Assembly (NCBI GenBank): GCA_964516325.1
Contig: CAZFAP010000121.1
Coordinates: 1-14,958, forward strand
Origin: CAZFAP01 sp964516325
GTDB taxonomy: Bacteria; Auribacterota; JABMQX01
DNA: 14,958 nucleotides
Reading direction: 5' to 3'
Part shown: piece by piece, positions 1-7,234 of the stretch
How positions within the stretch are numbered: the stretch's first letter is position 1
Layout: every line of letters begins with the position of its first letter
Position numbers and translations under genes: made by a program
Notes under the pieces: generated by a model
What the model was told of the DNA's origin: nothing
Database searches by the model: none
The model's input: only the letters and a program-made list of their open reading frames with translations

Positions 1-55
1 GGGGGCTCAAGGAGGAGACTGGGCGGACGACCTACTGAGTGCGGAGCGAGCCACT

Positions 56-649
56 ATGACAGACTTCCCCTTATTACTCACAAGCCTTGACGGCGAGCTT
101 TTCAGGCTGATTCACGAGCGCCTGAGAAATCCCTTCTTCGACGCCGTGATGCCGATTCTCTCTCATCCCTTCCCGTATTGGAAGGTCTGCGCGTGCGCGG
201 TCTGGCTCGGGCTGATTCTCTTCGGGCGAAAGCGCTGGAGGCTGACCTTGCTGTTCATGGGCATTGCCATTGGGCTGAGCGATTTCCTGAGCAGCCGGGT
301 CCTCAAGGAAATCATCTGCCGGCCTCGGCCCCTCGGGGGGCGAACCTATTCATTCCCGTCCTCCCATGCGGCGAACTTTTTCAGCGCAGCGATCTTCCTT
401 TTTCTCCGGAACAAGAAGCTCTGGCCCCTGTTCACCGTCGGGCTTCTCGTCGGGTACTCGCGCATCTACCTGGGGTCGCACTATCCGCTCGACGTGGTGG
501 GCGGCATCGGGCTGGGCGCGGTCGTGGGCTTGGCCGTTTTCATCTTGCGGAGGGCGCTGGCGCACAGAATCCCCGCCTCGTTACATCGCGCATTTCCGCC
601 AGAGGAGCAATCGAGGGAGCGAAGGGCTTCGACCAGCCAGCAGACCTAA
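56..649 (+). CDS. PAP2-family membrane phosphatase (undecaprenyl-diphosphate / phosphatidate type)
   Basis: Integral membrane phosphatase of the PAP2 superfamily, which removes phosphate from lipid phosphates such as undecaprenyl pyrophosphate or phosphatidate at the outer face of the inner membrane. All three signature motifs of the 197-residue protein are visible: K-x6-RP (K84, R91-P92), PSSH (101-104, the usual PSGH with Ser for Gly) and SR-x5-H-x3-D (S135-R136, H142, D146), which supply the catalytic histidines and aspartate. Hydrophobic stretches around 43-57, 62-78, 107-117, 123-134 and 147-164 are the expected membrane segments. The tail after about 168 is hydrophilic. The reading frame is open to the left window edge, so an upstream start is possible. 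The ATG at 56 is preferred because the LDGELFRLI beginning is typical of the family; the nearest GGAG is about 10 nt upstream, only moderate. Substrate cannot be told from sequence. Convergent with mutY. Confidence 0.88.
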   Translation: MTDFPLLLTSLDGELFRLIHERLRNPFFDAVMPILSHPFPYWKVCACAVWLGLILFGRKRWRLTLLFMGIAIGLSDFLSSRVLKEIICRPRPLGGRTYSFPSSHAANFFSAAIFLFLRNKKLWPLFTVGLLVGYSRIYLGSHYPLDVVGGIGLGAVVGLAVFILRRALAHRIPASLHRAFPPEEQSRERRASTSQQT

Positions 650-947
650 AACGCTGCTCGCTGCTACTGCGAGAACCGGTTGCATACCCCCACCTGGCTG
701 AAGAGGGGATTCGTTTTCGAGGTCGGCGTTTGGCGGTGCACTTCGCAAGACTGCCGGGAGCCTCGACGCTGTCAATCCTTCTGTGCGGGCTTTTCGGTTT
801 TTTCACCTCCTGCCTGCCCCTCCGAATCATCCCGTCGAGTCTCGGTAAATCTGCGCTGAAAATCGGCGCCCCGGAGCCGTGACCATGACCCGGGGAGGTT
901 CCTCGCAAAGCCGCCGAGCACGCAAAGTTGAGAGTGCTCCGGACAAA
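650..947. other. Convergent intergenic region, no gene seen
   Basis: Gap between the 3' ends of the PAP2 gene (+) and mutY (-). It contains a six-T run (793-798) on the plus strand, but I could not find a convincing GC stem directly before it, so I do not call an intrinsic terminator. Open frames crossing this stretch have no recognisable protein motif. Confidence 0.5.
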
Positions 948-2030
948 TTACAGCAGCGGCAAGACCTTGCGGTCGGCGGTAGGGATCGCGTAGCGGTTGA
1001 ATTGCCGACGGGAAACCCATCGGATTTCCGTGTGATAGAGCGGTCTGGGGCGGCCACGGGTGATCTGGCAGCGATAAATGTGCAGAGTGATTTTGAAATG
1101 GGAATAGGCATGACGGATGGAGACCACGAGGGGGCCAACTCTGATCCCGATTCCCAGCTCTTCCTTAATCTCACGAACGAGGGCGTCTTGGTGGGACTCC
1201 TTCCGCCTTGCCTTGCCGCCGGGGAACTCCCAGAGTCCTCCGAGCAGGTCGGTGCTGGGGCGCTTTCCCAAAAGAAATCGGCCGTTTTTCTCGATGGCGG
1301 CGGCCACGATGTCGTAATGCGGCAAGGTCTTCTTCGCGCGACGCACGGGCAGCATTTCCTGTCGCCCGAGCGCGCGGGCTTCGCAGCTCCTTTCTATGGG
1401 GCATTCCGGGCATTGGGGTCGCCGCGGCGTGCAAATACGAGAACCCAATTCCATCAATGCTTGATTGAAAGCGCCCGACGACTTCTGCGGCACGAGAACC
1501 TCTGCGATAGACCAAAGCAGATTCTGCGTCCTTGCGTCATCTATGCATTCTTCGATGGCAAACAGACGCGAGAGAACCCGTTTCGCATTCCCGTCGAGAA
1601 TGGGGACACGCTCGCCGAAAGCGATGCTGGCGATGGCGCCGGCGGTGTAACGCCCGACGCCGGGGAGACGCTGCCAGTCCTCCGCTCTCGTGGGAAAGCG
1701 CCCGCCAAAGTCATTCACAATAATCCTCGCCGCCCGGTGGAGATTTCTCGCCCGGGTGTAGTAGCCGAGGCCCTCCCACAGCTTCATCACGGAATCTTCG
1801 TCAGCGGACGCCAGGTCCTTTACCGTCGGAAATGCCCGCACAAACCGCTCGTAATATGGCAGCGCCGTTCTTATTCGCGTCTGCTGCAGGAGAATCTCCG
1901 AAACCCAGACGCGGTAAGGGTCGCGGGCACCGCGCCACGGGAGAGGGCGACCGTTCCTGCGAAACCAGAGCAGTAGCCGACGACGAAGAGAGGACTTGCT
2001 GCGGTTCACCTTTTCGAGCGGCACGTCCAT
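948..2030 (-). CDS. mutY: A/G-specific adenine DNA glycosylase MutY
   Basis: Base-excision repair enzyme that removes adenine mispaired with 8-oxoguanine. In the 360-residue product the catalytic Glu is E45 in WVSEILLQQT. The helix-hairpin-helix is LPGVGRYTAGAI (122-133), and the catalytic Asp is D146 in ILDGNAKRV. The 4Fe-4S cluster cysteines are C200, C207, C210 and C216, in the C-x6-C-x2-C-x5-C spacing of the MutY/EndoIII family. A C-terminal Nudix-like domain, used by MutY to recognise 8-oxoG, carries a complete Nudix box (271-293: GG-x5-E-x7-REI-x-EELGI). Length agrees with E. coli MutY (350 aa). The ATG at 2030 is chosen because AGGAG lies 4 nt upstream; a TTG at 2048 in the same frame would add six residues but has no better ribosome site. 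Every catalytic and cluster residue is intact. It stands alone, convergent with the PAP2 gene. Confidence 0.97.
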   Translation of the reverse strand: MDVPLEKVNRSKSSLRRRLLLWFRRNGRPLPWRGARDPYRVWVSEILLQQTRIRTALPYYERFVRAFPTVKDLASADEDSVMKLWEGLGYYTRARNLHRAARIIVNDFGGRFPTRAEDWQRLPGVGRYTAGAIASIAFGERVPILDGNAKRVLSRLFAIEECIDDARTQNLLWSIAEVLVPQKSSGAFNQALMELGSRICTPRRPQCPECPIERSCEARALGRQEMLPVRRAKKTLPHYDIVAAAIEKNGRFLLGKRPSTDLLGGLWEFPGGKARRKESHQDALVREIKEELGIGIRVGPLVVSIRHAYSHFKITLHIYRCQITRGRPRPLYHTEIRWVSRRQFNRYAIPTADRKVLPLL

Positions 2031-2277
2031 CTTTCTCCTCTTCTTCAACGAACAGTCACGCTCTTGTCATCCGCTCCCTATATCTTCCGTCCTCCGACTC
2101 AACTGAAATATGCTATCACGTTTCAGACTTTGCGTAAGCGTCAGAAAGGCGGGGGGCGCGGCTGTATTTTGGTGGGCGCATGGACGAATCCATTGGTTGA
2201 GAAGCTCCCCGAAGGCGAGGCTCTGGGGGTGCGCCGCCTTTCGTTTGCCACCGGCTCAAGCTCGCACTTAAGGGGGC

Positions 2278-2293
2278 GCCGGCTGAAGCCGGC
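2278..2293. repeat. Short GC palindrome (stem GCCGGC, loop TGAA)
   Basis: GCCGGC-TGAA-GCCGGC is a perfect 6-bp stem with a four-base loop and can form on either strand. It is the kind of unit seen in REP-like intergenic palindromes. It sits about 30 bp before the larger hairpin at 2326-2365. No T-run follows, so a terminator is unlikely. Confidence 0.4.
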
Positions 2294-2325
2294 AAGGCCA
2301 CTCCTGTGCTCTGCCTGGTCGTCCT

Positions 2326-2365
2326 GCCCGGTCTCGTTAGAAGAGCAGCGACCAAGAGACCGGGC
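2326..2365. repeat. Hairpin with perfect 10-bp stem
   Basis: GCCCGGTCTC (2326-2335) pairs perfectly with GAGACCGGGC (2356-2365) across a 20-nt loop. The stem is far longer than expected by chance over this span. No T-tract follows on either strand, which argues against an intrinsic terminator. It could be a REP-like unit, part of an untranslated leader, or one arm of the decayed element proposed for this region. Confidence 0.5.
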
Positions 2366-2899
2366 GTTTCTGCGCAGCGAAAGCACTTCTTGTTTCGCCT
2401 CTTGCCGTAGCCCCTTATTCGAATTGGTCCTTCCAGCCGGCTCCAACCCATCACGCACAGATTCGTAATCCCGCAGCAGTTCTCCCTCCCCTGGCGCGTA
2501 GTTACCGAAGCGTCTCTCACCCATTTCTCCGGTTCGCGCCTCTTTCTTGCCCAATTTCGCGAACTGCCCGACACGAACAAGCCTCTCTGCCTTTCCGGCT
2601 GCGTGTGGCGACATCCTTCCAGCTCACGCATGGGTCCTTTGGTCCGACCTCCTTATCCGATTTCACGTCTCCCAGGCATGCATTAGCCAAGACCACCTCT
2701 CCGTCCTCGTTGACACCAGTCTTCAAGAAGCGAAAGCTCCCAAACGCGGCCGCAGGCCTGGCCCCGGGTGGATAGAGCATCCTTAAGGCCCGAAAGGGCG
2801 AAATAGGCGAACCCAAGGCTGAAGCGAAGGCACTCCCTTCTCCCACCAGAATACACCCACACCCTGCCGCACTCATCCCTACCAATAAGCTCTCGCTCT

Positions 2900-2908
2900 T
2901 GATATAAT
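2900..2908 (+). promoter_or_regulatory. Extended -10 promoter (TGATATAAT) ahead of the GH172 gene
   Basis: TGA-TATAAT gives a perfect TATAAT with the TGn extension at the correct position. The hexamer 15-18 nt further upstream is not TTGACA-like, which is typical of extended -10 promoters that work without a good -35. Transcription would begin near 2915, giving a leader of about 120 nt to the chosen start of the secreted GH172 protein. Confidence 0.45.
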
Positions 2909-3036
2909 TCCCGCCAGCAAAGGACTCCATGCCTATCCGAGGAATAATGCGCGAGGGCCCATGTTAAAAGGCAGGACGGCTTGGTCGGAGCCTCGTGGGC
3001 CGCGAACCAGAGCCAAAGTATGCGAGGGTGGAAAAC

Positions 3037-5244
3037 GTGAGAGACGCTCGTGGATTCGTTTTCATCTTTCTGCTGTTCATCGTAAGTCAGCTTCTCGTTT
3101 CGCCAACGGGCTTTGCTGAGGGACTTGTCAATTCCATTGAGCCGCCGCTTGTGCCGGTGGGAGAGGACGCTTATCTGATGTGGGAGCGATGGCCGTACAT
3201 CCGGATCGGCGTTCGAACCTATATGACGAGCACCTACGACCGGCGGGGCGGAAACGAAAGCGCTGATGCGAGCCATTTCCTTTACCAGTTGGCCGACGAC
3301 TACAGCGTTACGCTCGACGTGACGGGTCCGGGCGTTTTGTATTTCGCCCGTTACAACCACTGGCACGGCAGCCCCTGGCATTACGTGGTGGATGGCCGCG
3401 AAACAATCGTTCAGGAGACCAGTACATCCCACCCCAACCGCCCGACGCCAAATTCGGTTTTCCTGCCGGGAGACGTTTTCCCCAATCCGCTGACGTGGAC
3501 GTGGTCCACGACCAAGGGGGCGGACTTGATGTGGGCGCCGATTCCCTTCGAGAAATCCTTCCAGATGGCTTATTCGAGGACGCATTACGGGACCGGTTAT
3601 TATATCTACCACAAGTATATGCCGGGGATGACGAACCTATCTCGTCCGATCGTGTCGTGGGACGCGAAGACGCCGCCTTCACCGGAAGTCCTCGCGCTGA
3701 TTCGCAGGGCGGGGGAGGATATTGCGCCCGTCGGCGGCGACGTGAAAGAGCTTTCGGGCAGAATCGGGATTCCGCCGGAGGGAAAGGTCGTCGTGGCGGA
3801 AATCGTCGAGGCGCCCTCGACGGTCCGGGCTTTGAAATTCGCCGTTTCGCGGGATCAAGCGATGAGTTTTTCGAAAGCCCGGCTGCGAGTTTGGTGGGAT
3901 GGACGGCAGCACCCCTCGGTTGACTCGCCCGTGAATCTCTTTTTCGGGACGGGCTCGGTCTATAACCGCACGAATCGGGAGTTCCTGGTGAAAGCGTTTC
4001 CGGTCAACATCCGCCTCGACGAATGGGACGTCCATTTTGCCGTCTATTTTCCGATGCCGTTCATGAGGAGCGCCCGCATCGAGTTGAGGGAGACGCAAGG
4101 CGCAGAGCTGAAGGACGTGCGATGGAGCCTTGGCTATCAACCCTACAAAGACCCCGCGAATTGGGTCGGGCATTTTCACGCAACGTATAAGGATCACCCA
4201 AATCCGATTCCTGGCAAGGACAATGTGCTGCTCGACACGAGAGAGGTGGAAGGCAACGGCGATTGGTGCGGACACCTGGTCGGCACGTCGTTCATCTTCT
4301 CGGACCGGGCGGTGCTGAACACGCTCGAGGGCGACCCGCGATTTTTCTTCGACGACAGCAACACTCCCCAGGCGCAGGGCACTGGCACGGAAGAATGGGG
4401 CGGCGGGGGAGATTACTGGGGCGGGGAGAACATGACGCTGCCCTTTGCGGGGCATCCCGTCGGAGCGCGGAAAAAGGAGGAAGCCAAGAACAGCGAGGAC
4501 TTGATCCAGTCCGCCTATCGCTTTCTCCTCGCGGACCTGATGCCGTTTGGCAAGAACGCGCGAATTCAGCTCGAGCACGGCGGCTTGAACGACAGCCAGG
4601 AGCACTACCAGAGCGTGACGTACTGGTACGGGATCAACAAGCCCTGCCTCGTTTTGACAGACGTCCTCCGCGTGGGCGATGAAGCGGACGAGAAGTGCCA
4701 CGACTATCGTTCGCCCGACGCTTCTCCCGTCCAGACCCTCACGTCGCGGTACGAATGGGGCGTTGACACGTTGAACGGAAAAGAAATCTATCCTGCGACG
4801 GCGGACACTGGGCGATATACCAAGGGGACGTCAGCCTTTGTCCTGATGCTCGATCCCAAAAACATCGGCGTCTTGCTCCGGCGGAAGTTCGACTACGGCT
4901 TTCCGAACCAGCGGGCGATGGTTTCGGTGGCGGATTCTTCGCCCGACTCGCCGTGGCATCCCGTCGGAATATGGTACACCGCTGGCTCCAACACCGTCGT
5001 GTACAGCAACCCGCGGGAGGAGCTCGGCGCACCGCAGCATATCAAGCAGACCTCCAATCGGCGCTGGCGCGAGGATGAATTTCTCCTCCCTCGGAAACTC
5101 ACCGAAGGCAAGTCGTCCCTCCGCGTGAAAATCGAGTTCCTGCCGACGAACATTCCGCTCTTTCCTGGCGAGCCGCTGCCCGAGCAAGCGTGGAGCGAAT
5201 ACACCTATTTCGCCTACTGCTACATCATGCCGAAGGTTGAGTAA
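3037..5244 (+). CDS. Secreted GH172-type (DUF2961) glycoside hydrolase
   Basis: Large exported protein of the DUF2961 family, now glycoside hydrolase family 172. Characterised members act on alpha-D-fructofuranosyl or D-arabinofuranosyl linkages; which sugar this one uses cannot be read from sequence. With the GTG start at 3037 (AGGGTGG 6 nt upstream) the product is 735 aa. It opens with a clean signal peptide: MRDARG, hydrophobic FVFIFLLFIVSQLLV, probable cleavage after A27. A GTG at 2995 would add 14 charged residues and bury the signal. Family hallmarks are GVLYFARYNHWHG (from 99), YFPMPF (337-342), the core GTGTEEW (448-454; the usual GTGTEDY with Glu-Trp instead of Asp-Tyr) and LEHGG (512-516). 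Acidic residues E452/E453 and E513 are catalytic candidates; I have not aligned them to a structure. It is roughly twice the minimal domain, with extra N-terminal beta-rich sequence. Monocistronic, preceded by an extended -10 promoter. Confidence 0.85.
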   Translation: MRDARGFVFIFLLFIVSQLLVSPTGFAEGLVNSIEPPLVPVGEDAYLMWERWPYIRIGVRTYMTSTYDRRGGNESADASHFLYQLADDYSVTLDVTGPGVLYFARYNHWHGSPWHYVVDGRETIVQETSTSHPNRPTPNSVFLPGDVFPNPLTWTWSTTKGADLMWAPIPFEKSFQMAYSRTHYGTGYYIYHKYMPGMTNLSRPIVSWDAKTPPSPEVLALIRRAGEDIAPVGGDVKELSGRIGIPPEGKVVVAEIVEAPSTVRALKFAVSRDQAMSFSKARLRVWWDGRQHPSVDSPVNLFFGTGSVYNRTNREFLVKAFPVNIRLDEWDVHFAVYFPMPFMRSARIELRETQGAELKDVRWSLGYQPYKDPANWVGHFHATYKDHPNPIPGKDNVLLDTREVEGNGDWCGHLVGTSFIFSDRAVLNTLEGDPRFFFDDSNTPQAQGTGTEEWGGGGDYWGGENMTLPFAGHPVGARKKEEAKNSEDLIQSAYRFLLADLMPFGKNARIQLEHGGLNDSQEHYQSVTYWYGINKPCLVLTDVLRVGDEADEKCHDYRSPDASPVQTLTSRYEWGVDTLNGKEIYPATADTGRYTKGTSAFVLMLDPKNIGVLLRRKFDYGFPNQRAMVSVADSSPDSPWHPVGIWYTAGSNTVVYSNPREELGAPQHIKQTSNRRWREDEFLLPRKLTEGKSSLRVKIEFLPTNIPLFPGEPLPEQAWSEYTYFAYCYIMPKVE

Positions 5245-5322
5245 GCGCTGCCGCTCATAGGCTCAATCGCGCATTTTTGGACCGGATTACAGGATGAACC
5301 GGAGTAGTCTGGTGTTGCCCTG

Positions 5323-5339
5323 CCCCGCCTTTGGCGGGG
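5323..5339. terminator. GC hairpin between convergent genes
   Basis: CCCCGCC-TTT-GGCGGGG is a perfect 7-bp GC stem with a 3-nt loop. It lies 79 nt after the GH172 stop and 133 nt beyond the 3' end of the convergent DNRLRE/DUF5011 gene, so it could end transcription from both sides. There is no U-tract on either side; a weak or factor-assisted terminator, or a simple intergenic palindrome, are both possible. Confidence 0.4.
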
Positions 5340-5471
5340 TGATCCGGTCAACAAGAACCTACCCTGCCGAGCGGGGGGCCGTACATTGGCAGAACCCTCG
5401 GAGACTCTCCATCCGACAAGGAATCGTCTTCAGGATGCCGCGAGCGCTGTCAACGGCTCGACGAGGCAGGA

Positions 5472-6869
5472 TCAAGGCAGTGCTTCGGTCCGAACTCGAT
5501 AGAACCGCACGCTGTGCTCAGAGGCTGAAGCGTCAATCCAGGTTGTTTCAGGCACGGGCCACTGGTCAAGCGGAGGGACGGGAGACCAGTCATTTCCACT
5601 CAAGGAGTCACGGTATTCGACGGTATGCACGAAGTTCACACCCGGATTGCTCCATTCAAGAAGCACTGTGCCCTCGATGGTGAAATGGATGTTGAGGACG
5701 GAAGTCTTGCCGATGACATAGACAGTTCTCGTCCTCTCCTCCGCCGGGTTGCCGCCGGAATCGGCGACGTTGTAGTGCAGGGCATAGGCCCCTGGGACGC
5801 TATGGTTCACCGAACCGATAACGAGGACGTCCGCCGTTAGGTCGCCATCGTAATTGTCCGCGGCAGTGTAGCCGGGCTCCACGAATGGCGTCCCCACTTC
5901 CAGAGTAACAGGATTCTCGCCGAGGAGAGTGATCGTCGGAGGAGTGGTGTCCACAACATGGACCACCCTGGTCTTTTCGATAGCGGGATTGCCGCCGGAA
6001 TCGCTCACATTGTAACGCAGGGTGTAGCTCCCCAAAACGTTGTGATTCACGGCGCCGGTAACCACGACGTTCGCGGTGATATTACCGTCCTCCGCGTCGA
6101 TCGCGCTGTACCCCGGCTCCACATAGGGAGTGCCCACTTCGAGAGTTACCGGATTGTCCCCAAGCAACGTAATCACAGGCGGGGACGAAAGGGACGTGTA
6201 GTTGATCGTCAAAACCGGGCGGGCAGAGGGCATCGGATTTTCCCGGGAGCCGAACCGCTTGGCGGTCTGGGACGCGGCTTCGCTTCCGATCAGGACCCAT
6301 CCGAAATTGCTCGACGGGTTGTTCAGCCAACCCTGCACATCCGTAACCAACTGGGGGCTCGTTCCCCAGGTGTAAGAGCCGACGCTCGCCACACTTCTCA
6401 CCGCGCTGACCGTCGGAGAGAAGTCTCCGCCCTCCGTCGTCCAGAAGGTCGTATTGAAGAACCTGTGTCTCCAGGTGGCGTCGCCGGTGGTCGCGGGAGC
6501 GCCAGCCCCTTCATTGCCCGAAGCATTGGACGTTCCTTCTCCCCAATCGGCGACGACTCTGTGAAGCTCGACAGGTTGAGCGCCGGAGATGGTTCTTGAC
6601 ATATACAGCGTTAGACTGACGCTGCTGACCGTCGAGCCCGCCGGAATATTCCCCGCAACGTCAAAGGCGAGAAGCCCTCGTCGGATGCCCCCGGTGCCGG
6701 TCGCGCCGACGAAAAGGCTGTCGCCGGCGCCGTTGCTCGAGAAACCTGTCGCGCTTTCGTACAGCGTGTTGTCCTTGCTGGGGTTCAGCGTTTTCACGGC
6801 GCCAGACGCCAACGGGCATGAGACCAACGCGGACAAAAGCCAAGGGAGAAGAAAGGAGAGCCCTTTCAT
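5472..6869 (-). CDS. Secreted DNRLRE-domain protein with two DUF5011 Ig-like repeats
   Basis: Exported, non-enzymatic-looking surface or extracellular protein of 465 aa. The signal peptide covers residues 1-24 (LSFLLPWLLSALVSCPLASG), with probable cleavage after SGA. Residues about 25-227 form a DNRLRE domain (the CBM96-like carbohydrate-binding fold): DNTLYES, RRGLLAFDV, LTLYM, DWGEG, WGTSPQLVTDVQGWL and a final RPVLTINY strand. Two tandem DUF5011 Ig-like repeats follow (230-309 and 310-389), about two thirds identical, each starting PP-x-ITLLG-x-NPVTLEVGTP and containing SGGNPA. The C-terminal 75 residues resemble the 'VEYRDSL..W..VPP..RFYRVR' module common at the ends of secreted verrucomicrobial and planctomycete proteins. 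No sorting signal or membrane anchor is visible. AAGGAG 8 nt before the ATG supports the start. Likely role is glycan binding or adhesion (inference). Confidence 0.85.
   Translation of the reverse strand: MKGLSFLLPWLLSALVSCPLASGAVKTLNPSKDNTLYESATGFSSNGAGDSLFVGATGTGGIRRGLLAFDVAGNIPAGSTVSSVSLTLYMSRTISGAQPVELHRVVADWGEGTSNASGNEGAGAPATTGDATWRHRFFNTTFWTTEGGDFSPTVSAVRSVASVGSYTWGTSPQLVTDVQGWLNNPSSNFGWVLIGSEAASQTAKRFGSRENPMPSARPVLTINYTSLSSPPVITLLGDNPVTLEVGTPYVEPGYSAIDAEDGNITANVVVTGAVNHNVLGSYTLRYNVSDSGGNPAIEKTRVVHVVDTTPPTITLLGENPVTLEVGTPFVEPGYTAADNYDGDLTADVLVIGSVNHSVPGAYALHYNVADSGGNPAEERTRTVYVIGKTSVLNIHFTIEGTVLLEWSNPGVNFVHTVEYRDSLSGNDWSPVPPLDQWPVPETTWIDASASEHSVRFYRVRTEALP
5712..6182 (-). repeat. Tandem 240-bp repeat encoding two DUF5011 units
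   Basis: The two DUF5011 units begin at codons 230 (DNA 6182) and 310 (DNA 5942), an exact 80-codon period. By hand alignment 54 of 80 residues are identical, including PVTLEVGTP, VEPGY, VNH and SGGNPA, so the second copy arose by in-frame duplication of the first. Confidence 0.75.
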
Positions 6870-7234
6870 GGCGGAGACTCCTTGGTCGCTCGCAAAGCAT
6901 GCAGAGCCGAATCGGACTTTCCCGAGCCAAGCGAACGCTCAGCCCCCTTTTTCGGAAGACCTCATTGTCAGGTTCAAAATGAAAACAAAGCTCCCCCGAA
7001 TTTTGTTCCTTCCGCCACGACGCGGGTCCCTCCCGATTGCGCGAAAGGTTGCAGGCAGGCCAACTCGGCTCGCGGCACACAATTGATGACGTGTGTCAGA
7101 CTGGTCAACAGAAAGCGGGACGCGGGGGAAAAGCACCGCCCGCGGAGGCTCTTGGGTGGGGCGCTCGCGGTTGCAAGACATGCGCCGGAGGACCGCTGCG
7201 TCTATCCTCTGCCGGGCGGTCTCGAGACCCTGCG
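6870..7234. other. Intergenic region between two minus-strand genes
   Basis: No gene seen in 365 bp. The end adjoining the DNRLRE gene holds its AAGGAG ribosome site. A perfect 12-nt palindrome, GGTCTCGAGACC (7218-7229), lies just past the HD-domain gene stop, but has no T-run. I could not pick out a convincing -35/-10 pair for the DNRLRE gene. Confidence 0.4.

Larger units (their letters stand above)
2158..2860. repeat. Imperfect 19-nt inverted repeat pair bounding the region
   Basis: The sequence at 2158-2176 (GCGGCTGTATTTTGGTGGG) matches the reverse complement of 2842-2860 (GTGGGTGTATTCTGGTGGG) at 16 of 19 positions, about 700 bp apart and pointing inward. The core TGTATT-x-TGGTGGG is shared. 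This could be the terminal repeats of a small non-autonomous element or two members of a dispersed intergenic repeat. No transposase or target-site duplication was identified. Confidence 0.4.
2031..3036. other. Gene-poor repeat-bearing intergenic region
   Basis: About 1 kb without a convincing gene, between mutY and the GH172 gene. It contains a 19-nt imperfect inverted repeat (2158-2176 against 2842-2860, 16 of 19 matching), a 10-bp-stem hairpin (2326-2365), a GCCGGC-TGAA-GCCGGC hairpin (2278-2293) and a GCCC-GAAA-GGGC hairpin (2788-2799). The phrase GGCTGAAGC..AAGG..CACTCC occurs at 2281-2304 and, shortened, near 2817-2834. Open frames of 130-170 codons cross it on both strands but overlap one another, are rich in Arg/Pro/Gly and show no motif. 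I read it as regulatory DNA plus a decayed repeat or small non-autonomous element; the last part is inference. Confidence 0.45.

Noticed and set aside
3..38. Possible last 11 codons of an upstream plus-strand gene ending in TGA
   Set aside because: Too short to recognise; the adjoining frame of the PAP2 gene is equally open to the left edge.
879..1976. 365-codon plus-strand open frame
   Set aside because: Lies wholly antisense to mutY, whose every catalytic and cluster motif is intact; the frame shows no domain and is a high-G+C shadow.
2141..2614. 157-codon minus-strand open frame in the mutY-GH172 gap, with a charged, protein-like first half
   Set aside because: Overlapped by an equally long frame in another phase, runs through the hairpin and repeat sequences, and has no recognisable motif. 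A decayed gene cannot be excluded.
3679..4701. 340-codon minus-strand open frame
   Set aside because: Antisense to the conserved core of the GH172 protein; no motif.
7218..7229. 12-nt palindrome GGTCTCGAGACC just past the HD-domain gene as a terminator
   Set aside because: Without a loop it forms only a 4-bp stem, and no T-run follows.
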